A stretch of DNA of 12,001 nucleotides, from NCBI GenBank assembly GCA_027604665.1, contig JADGIZ010000544.1, positions 1 through 12,001 of the forward strand. The letters are read 5' to 3'. The DNA comes from Polyrhizophydium stewartii. Taxonomy: Eukaryota > Chytridiomycota > Chytridiomycetes > Rhizophydiales. Below the pieces are notes generated by a model. That model was not told the origin of the DNA. It was given only the letters and a program-made list of their open reading frames with translations, and did no database searches. Of this stretch, positions 6,926 through 12,001 are shown piece by piece. The position numbers and the translations under genes were made by a program. Numbering within the stretch: position 1 is the first letter of the stretch; each line of letters opens with the position of its first letter.

Positions 6926-7993
6926 TCGCATTGATCAGTAATCGGCCTCGGGTGCCCGATCAACATAAAGAAACTCGCCATTCTCCAGATAAGAGTTCAC
7001 CTCCCACTGAGTTTGAATTTAAGAACTTTGAAGAGTGCGGATTAGCACCCTTGGTTTCCTTGCCGTTGCAAAGGTGTGCACAGCAGTAGCTGCACATCAT
7101 GCTTGAGCATGTTGTTGTTGATGATGGCGCATGCGGATGCTGCGCATACAGTTGCGGCAAAGCAGAGCGGCTGTCGCGATGCAGATGCAGTGCGAGAAGT
7201 TGCGCTGCGAAGCGAGGCAGTTGATGCGAGGCAGGCGCAAAGCAGGGGTGCCAATGAGCAAGACCGGGCCTACCGTGGCGGTGACTAGACACTGGAGCTC
7301 GATGCGCCTGTCCGGCTGGTCGCTTTGTGCGAGCCAGTACGAGCCAGCACACTTGGCAGGTGGATCTTGCGGCGATGAGCAATGGGGCCTTGGTCGTGCT
7401 CTTGCTCGAGGATGGCGGGGCATGACCAAGAGGTGGCAGTAGGCGCAGTCTGGCAAGGCGCGACGATGGCCGTGGGGTCGCTTGGTCGGGCCGTCCTTGG
7501 TGGCGTTGGCCGTGGTGTCTCCGAGAGTCGGTCTGGGGCCAGATCGATCCGTCAGGTTGTTCCGAGAAACGGCACGTGGCCTCGAGAGGCACAGATTGGC
7601 ACAATACTCGGCCGATATTGGTGCAACGACCCGACAGGGACGGCAGCGGACCAGACTTGACCTGGGGCGTGTAGGTACAGCCCCACTATGTCGTATGTTC
7701 GATCCATGGTTACTAACGTCCTACAGACGAATCTTCGAATTTCATTCTTGCTTCTTAGCCTTCGGCAGCAATAAACAGCGGCCGTACCTGGAGCCATGGT
7801 GGCTGTTTACTGCCGTCGAGTCTGCTTACTGCGTGGTGCGGCTGACGCATGGTCGCACTGGTCGCCGCTCGGGCCGGGAGCTCGGCCTGAGGATCTTTCG
7901 CCTGGTGCCAGGCCGCGCTGGCGAGTCTGCTGCTCTTACCCCTGCATCACTCCATCTGCACCAAGCGCAAGACACACGCCCGACCCGCCAGCC
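6926..7993. other. 1.07-kb intergenic region, no supportable coding gene
   Basis: This is the largest gene-free stretch. The first 100 bases are AT-richer, as expected of a 3' UTR, and contain complementary segments: TTGATC (6931-6936) with GATCAA (6958-6963), competing with ATCGG (6941-6945) and CCGAT (6956-6960). From about 7080 to 7660 several frames are open on both strands (minus 6960-7604 is the longest at 214 codons). None yields a recognisable protein; they are Arg/His/Cys/Ser-rich. A strong intron end lies at 7711-7726 (separate entry). AATAAA occurs at 7770-7775. The last 60 bases before 7994 are a C-rich, A-containing leader typical of fungal 5' UTRs. A small spliced gene or non-coding RNA is possible but not demonstrated. 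Confidence 0.5.
7671..7726 (+). other. Candidate 5'-UTR intron
   Basis: A perfect yeast-type branch sequence, TACTAAC (7711-7717), is followed nine bases later by a CTACAG acceptor ending at 7726. GTAGGT at 7671 is the best donor and gives a 56-base intron; GTATGT at 7693 would give only 34 bases. The position, 267 bases upstream of the ATG at 7994, suggests an intron in the leader of the ARM-repeat gene. It could also belong to an unrecognised non-coding transcript. Transcription here is not shown by the sequence. Confidence 0.45.
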
Positions 7994-10900
7994 ATGTCGC
8001 TCCTTCAGGCGCAGTCGGACTCGGCCGTCGCGCTGGTCGACTACCCCAGCAGCCAGACCGTGTATCCTGCCGCAGTCAGCAGCAGTAAGAGCAGTCAAGC
8101 TTCTACGAGTGCCGCTGCCGCTGCCGACGCTTCTGCTGCCGCCGCGGCCGCGGCCGTCGGCGTGACCAAGGGCCTCGCTGCCGCTGCCGCCGCCGACGGC
8201 ATCTCCTCAAGCCCGCTGCACAAACCCCGGTCCGCCGGCCAGCATCGCCCCTCGCGGAGCCAGCCCGCGCCGCTCGCCACGACCCCGTCATCATCGCGCC
8301 AGCAAGGGCATTCATCCCGCGCATCTGGGGGACTGTTCTCGCCCGCATCGGCCGACGCCGCCTCCTCGCTGCTCCGGGGCTCGCCAGGGTCGTCCGCCCC
8401 GTCGTCCTTTGTCCCTGGCGGGCTGCCGCCGGCCGGCGCCCACCAGCAGCCGCAGGACGCCGCCCCCAAGCCGCGCCGGCGCAACAAGGAAACGGCCGCC
8501 GACCATGCAGACGGCCTGGAGGTGCTCATCCAGAAGACCCGCGCCATCAATATGGAGACGGAGGTTGACCTGTCGGTGCGTTCCGTTCGCTGGCGGGGGC
8601 TGCGGACTCTTGCTCTGTTCCTCGCGAGACCGAGCCTTGCTCGGCCCAGCGCCCGTCCGACATGCCCCTTCGCAGCGCCGTCCCGCAGCGTCGGTGTTTG
8701 CTGGCGCATGCTGGGTCCAACCCTCCCCCCTCGCCGCCTCAGCGCGCAGGGGAGCGAGCCCGGCCAGCAGACCCAGCTGGCTGGCCTCTGCACGAATGGT
8801 GCAGGCTTCTCCCGCCGCCCAACCGCTGCGCCGCACCCCCAGATCCGCCCCCTCCCCCGAGCACATTGCCGGGCGATCCTGACACCACGCACACCCCTGC
8901 CCGCCGATGGGCACACCTGCGGCCGTCTCTGCAACCAGGTGCTCGGCGAGGACGAGGCCGACTGGGTCAACCGCTTGCACTCGCACAACCCCGAGGACCG
9001 CCTGTACGGCATTCGCAAGATCCGCAAATACGTCTGCGGAGGCACGTGGGCACTCGGATGCATCGCAGCGCGGGGACTGTCGTGGGCTGACCTCTTCCGC
9101 TTATCCGATCCGCTGCTCGCCTGTGCGTGCATCTCAACAGAGAACAGCGAGGTCCATGCGCAAAACCTGATTACCTACAAGGTGCTCGAGAAGCTCATGT
9201 GGCTTCTGCAACCAACCGAGCCGGACCTCGTGCTGGTCAGTCTTGACCCTTGCCCTGGTCGACCTTGAGCAACATATGCTGACCTGCACCTGTCCGGCGG
9301 CAGTTTGAGACGCTCTGGGTCCTGACGAACATTGCAGGTATGGCAACAGCGGTGCCAGAGTGCGCTACCTCTATCGCTCATGCGCTGACGCTTGTGCTCG
9401 CTCAGCCGGACCCACGCACCAGACAACGGAAATCGTCAACATTGGCTTCCTGCCTCTGCTCGTTCAGCTGCTGCGGCACGAGTCCGGCTCAGTACGAACG
9501 CAGGCAGCGTGGGCCATTGGCAATATTGTCGGCGACCGCGAGGGTTTTCGCGACCGCGTGCTCAAGGAGGGAACGCTGCCCGCGATCCTCACCATCTGGC
9601 AGGGAAAGTTCCAGGACGAATCAAGCCGCAAGGAGGCATTCCGCATCGCAATGTGGGTTGTCGACAACATGTGCCGATACAAGCCCGATTGGCATCAAAT
9701 GGCCCCGGCGTTTGAGACGCTCCCCGTCGTGCTCAAGGAGACGGACCCGTATTTACTCAAGGAGTGCTGCTGGGCAATCGCGCGCATCCTGCACCAGTCC
9801 GGCCGCCATCCGGCAATCGACTGCATGATTACGCAGGACATGTGCTCGCGCCTGATGGAGATCCTGCAGTGCGTCGCAGGGATGCCCGCTGCCGGCGTTG
9901 CTCCGCTGCTTGCTGACTCTTGCCATCCTCTGCGCGCCGTCTCTGCCCAAAGCGTCAACAACATGCTCACGACCCATCCAATCCTGCGCGCGCTCATCAA
10001 TCTGTCGTCATCCAAGAACCCGATCCACGTGCAGTACATCATCGAGGCAGGCGTACTCAACGAAATGTACATGCTCTTGAGTGACGCCGTCTCGATTCCG
10101 CGCTCGTGCCGGTCGTCGCTGCAGGTCTTTGCGATGCAGATTCTGGGAAACATTGCGAGCAACTCCATGTTTGCGCACAGGGTCACAACAACGGCCGCCT
10201 TGCCGTCCTGCGTGATTGACGTGCTGTGCTCGCACGAGCACGCGGAGCTGCGCGCCGAGGCGTGCATCTGCATACGCAACCTGGTCTTTCACCGCATTCC
10301 CGAAATCACCAACACGCTGGTCGAGCTGGATGTTATTCCGGTCCTCATCGCATTCCTCAAGACCACGGGCATCGAGTCCAAGAGCAGGCTGACAACCGTC
10401 GAGGCAATCGGATACACTCTCGAGGTCGGCCCCTTGATCGCGGCGTCGAAAAACGCGGCCTCGTCTCCGTTTGGATCGCCTCCATCCACATCTCTGCTCT
10501 CGCCTGCGCAGAAGAAGGCGCTCAAGTCACAGTACGCGCACGACGACAGCGACGACCTTGTCGTTCCGCTCCTTGTCTCTGGCGCACGCACGCCTTCCCG
10601 CCTTCTCACGAGCCTCGCAGACGACGGCGACGAAGTCGACAAGCGCGCCGACGCTCTCAAGTCACCCACTTCGCCTGGCGGCGGTAGCGGCGGCGGCAGG
10701 ACTCCCAGGGCCGGCGGCATTCTCTCGCCGCCTGGCCAAAAATCCCGTCGCCACGCTAACATGCCCTACTTTGCGGCGCGCTCCGGATCGTCGACAATGT
10801 CCAAGAAGTCGCGCGCACTCAGCGACGCGAGTGCGCAGCGGGTCAGCAACCCCTATGTCAAGATCGTTGAAGCCCACAACGGCTTCGATGTCCTTGTCGA

Positions 10901-11792
10901 CTCCCTCGTTGCGTCGTCCGGCCAGGCTCTGGATCAGATGGACGAGGACGGGCCCGGTGCTTTTGATGATGACGACGACGACGACTCGGGCTCGGACTCG
11001 GACTCGGAAACCAAGCCTGTGTCGACGGCCAACATCAACTTCAGCCTGTCGGGGTCGCAGACTGGATCCGCCACATTCTCGGCGTCTGCGCAGCCCACGG
11101 CGGCGTCGCCGACCGGTCGCAGCAGCTCTGGCGGCATGGCCGGGGCTTCCGCGACGACTTCAACGCTGGCGACCAAGCAGGCCATCGTCACGCGCTTGCA
11201 CGCGATCCTCGTGCGCTGGTTCAACACCAAGTTCCAGGAGCGCGTGCACCAAGCCCAGCTGACCTCGCAAGTCACCGACACCATGAGCAGCTTCGATTTG
11301 GGTCGCGCGGCGCGCTTCACCATCGGAATGGGTGCTTCGCCATCGGCCTCGTCCGCTTCGTCGCTCCGCTCGCCGTCCAGTGCCCCTGCAGGCTCCCAAG
11401 CCTCGCTGATTGACTTGATGCTCAACTTTGGGCGATTCTCGGCGGATCCGGCCGGCGGCGCTGGTGCCGCCAAGCCGCTTGCGCTGCAGACATCGGCGTC
11501 ATCTGATTCCTCGCACCTGCCGCCGCTGAGGTCGCCGATTTCGGCGAGCCGCAACGCACCATCCACGTCGGGCATCTTTGCGGTTCCTCAGGCCGCGCCA
11601 TCCAAGAAAGCGGGAGCTCCGGCCGGATCGAAGCCCAGCGCCAAGGCCAACGTCAACGGAGCTGGTGCGGCGACTTCTGCGACCGCCTCGAGCAGCTTGG
11701 CGACCGCTTCATCCTCTGCGTCAGAACCAGCAAGCGCTAAAGTCACCGAGGAACGCATGCGGCCGCCGACGAGGCAGATCTTTGGCCCCTGA
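7994..11792 (+). CDS. Importin-alpha-like ARM-repeat protein (6 exons)
   Basis: Proposed exons 7994-8575, 8939-9045, 9148-9235, 9304-9337, 9406-9868 and 9953-11792 give about 1037 residues. Canonical importin-alpha, the adaptor that carries NLS cargo to importin-beta, has about 550. Residues 1-157 are Ala/Ser-rich and disordered. 158-194 (KPRRRNKETAAD...) sit where the importin-beta-binding helix belongs but fit it poorly. About eight ARM repeats follow (195-590). Major-groove W-x3-N pairs are W264/N268, W306/N310 and W354/N358. The segments AAWAIGNIVGDREGFRD and YKPDWHQMAPAFETLP match importin-alpha ARM3 and ARM4. Minor-groove Trp positions are replaced by Gln487 and Ile530. The tail (about 590-1037) is disordered, with an Asp run (763-769), a Ser/Asp acidic stretch and a predicted helix (about 830-860). 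Start: 7994 precedes coding-like sequence; an in-frame ATG at 7796 has a better context but an unlikely Cys/Trp/Arg-rich extension. Confidence 0.8.
8098..8200 (+). repeat. Polyalanine-coding GCN tract
   Basis: Within exon 1 of the ARM-repeat gene, runs of GCC/GCT/GCG codons encode several alanine stretches (about residues 36-69), separated by short Ser/Asp/Gly/Val/Lys segments. Mixed codons argue for selection on an Ala-rich disordered segment, with some repeat slippage, rather than a pure trinucleotide microsatellite. Confidence 0.6.
8576..8938 (+). other. Intron 1 of the ARM-repeat gene
   Basis: The donor GTGCGT (8576) follows codon 194 and the acceptor CAACCAG ends at 8938, phase 0, length 363 bases. 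A CTGAC branch candidate lies at 8879-8883. Translation of this stretch is Arg/Pro/Cys-rich and unlike either flank, while the joined exons read directly from the IBB-like segment into ARM1. The length is a multiple of three with no in-frame stop, so the interval also reads through as coding sequence. Confidence 0.7.
9046..9147 (+). other. Intron 2 of the ARM-repeat gene
   Basis: The best fit is donor GTGGGC (9046) and acceptor GAACAG ending at 9147, phase 2, 102 bases. It joins ...RKYVCGG to TEVHAQNLITYK within ARM1. CTGAC at 9087-9091 or CTCAAC at 9133-9138 could be the branch. The boundaries are uncertain: GTCTGC at 9032 with an acceptor at 9142 also keeps frame. The interval is open in frame. 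Confidence 0.5.
9236..9303 (+). other. Intron 3 of the ARM-repeat gene
   Basis: Donor GTCAGT (9236), branch CTGAC (9279-9283) and acceptor CGGCAG ending at 9303; 68 bases, phase 0. It contains an in-frame TGA (9266-9268), so it must be removed. Splicing joins ...PTEPDLVL to FETLWVLTNIA, the importin-alpha ARM2 motif. GTGCTG at 9230 is an alternative donor that would delete two residues. Confidence 0.8.
9338..9405 (+). other. Intron 4 of the ARM-repeat gene
   Basis: Donor GTATGG (9338), branch CTGAC (9385-9389) and acceptor CGCTCAG ending at 9405; 68 bases, phase 1. The joined sequence reads LTNIAAGPTHQTTEIVNIG, which continues the ARM2 repeat exactly as in importin-alpha. The exon between introns 3 and 4 is only 34 bases, a micro-exon that automated prediction may miss. 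Confidence 0.85.
9869..9952 (+). other. Intron 5 of the ARM-repeat gene
   Basis: Donor GTGCGT (9869), branch CTGAC (9913-9917) and acceptor CCCAAAG ending at 9952; 84 bases, phase 2. Removal turns ...SRLMEIL-H-VNNMLTTHPILRALINL into a regular ARM repeat. Retention would insert 28 residues (Ala/Pro/Cys-rich) between repeats. The interval is a multiple of three with no stop, so an ORF caller would include it. Confidence 0.75.
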
Positions 11793-12001
11793 GCCCCTCA
11801 TCATACCGCACGCCGGCTGTTACTCGACAGCGCCAGGCGCTTGTTTCCCACCATCTGCGTTTCCACCGCCTGCCGCCGCGATCATGACCACCCTGCCTTC
11901 CTTGTTTCTCTCTTTTCTTCACGACACCCAAGCACTGCGCACGATGCATGCTTCTGCCTTTGCTTGAATCCATCCCCGCCCGCGCCCAGGCCACCCCTTC
12001 C
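11793..12001. other. 3' flank of the ARM-repeat gene
   Basis: 209 bases after the TGA stop. The + strand is pyrimidine-rich (a CT-rich block at about 11890-11925). There is no AATAAA and no further gene start that can be supported. It probably holds the 3' UTR and perhaps the promoter of a gene beyond the window. Confidence 0.4.

Noticed and set aside
7117..7200. C/D-box snoRNA starting with TGATGA
   Set aside because: No D box (CTGA) with terminal-stem complementarity lies at a suitable distance.
6960..7604. 214-codon minus-strand frame in the intergenic region
   Set aside because: The composition is His/Ser/Pro/Arg-rich. A few Cys pairs recalled small zinc-finger proteins, but spacing does not fit LSD1, LITAF or FYVE patterns in any frame.
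7693..7710. tRNA-like T-arm (GTTCGATCC flanked by ATG/CAT)
   Set aside because: Only about four stem pairs form. No acceptor stem, anticodon arm or A box can be placed around it, and it overlaps the intron-like branch and acceptor signals.
8095..9132. 345-codon minus-strand open frame opposite the ARM gene
   Set aside because: It runs antisense through exon 1, intron 1 and exon 2; the product is Arg/Gly/Ala-rich with no family resemblance. It is explained by high GC and few stops.
1..12001. CRISPR arrays, insertion sequences, retroelements or bacterial operons
   Set aside because: No regularly spaced repeats, terminal inverted repeats, transposase or reverse-transcriptase motifs were seen; spliceosomal introns and gene spacing are eukaryotic.

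Overview
The window looks like GC-rich nuclear DNA of a fungus, most likely an early-diverging, zoosporic (chytrid-type) one. This rests on the protein families and introns; no phylogenetic marker was searched. The clearest fungal signal is a Pop3-type RNase P/MRP subunit. The introns are short spliceosomal ones with GTGCGT/GTATGG donors and CTGAC branch sites. Rhodopsin-like receptors are, among fungi, mainly expected in zoosporic lineages. There are no operons, bacterial signals, mobile elements or CRISPR arrays. All five genes lie on the + strand.

Layout: 1-392 is a C-rich leader/promoter with a short GC repeat. 393-1907 and 2350-4026 are two tandem, intronless, paralogous seven-transmembrane receptors of class A (rhodopsin-like) architecture. 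Both have Asp 2.50, Cys 3.25, Trp 4.50 and an NPxxF form of NPxxY. Both carry Asn-Trp where DRY would end, and both lack the retinal-binding Lys 7.43. 4045-5211 is POP3, starting 18 bases after the second receptor stops. 5588-6925 is an uncharacterised, mostly disordered protein. 6926-7993 is about 1 kb without a supportable coding gene; it holds a strong branch-site/acceptor pair (TACTAAC then CTACAG) that may be a 5'-UTR intron of the next gene. 7994-11792 is a six-exon gene for a divergent importin-alpha-like ARM-repeat protein of about 1037 residues. It has a degenerate importin-beta-binding segment, an intact major NLS groove, a minor groove that has lost its tryptophans, and a disordered C-terminal tail of about 450 residues.

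The genes do not form one pathway. The receptors would act at a membrane, Pop3 in nuclear RNA processing, and the ARM protein probably in nuclear import or as a scaffold. The parts most worth attention are the receptor pair and the modified importin-alpha gene, three of whose five introns are multiples of three and open in frame.
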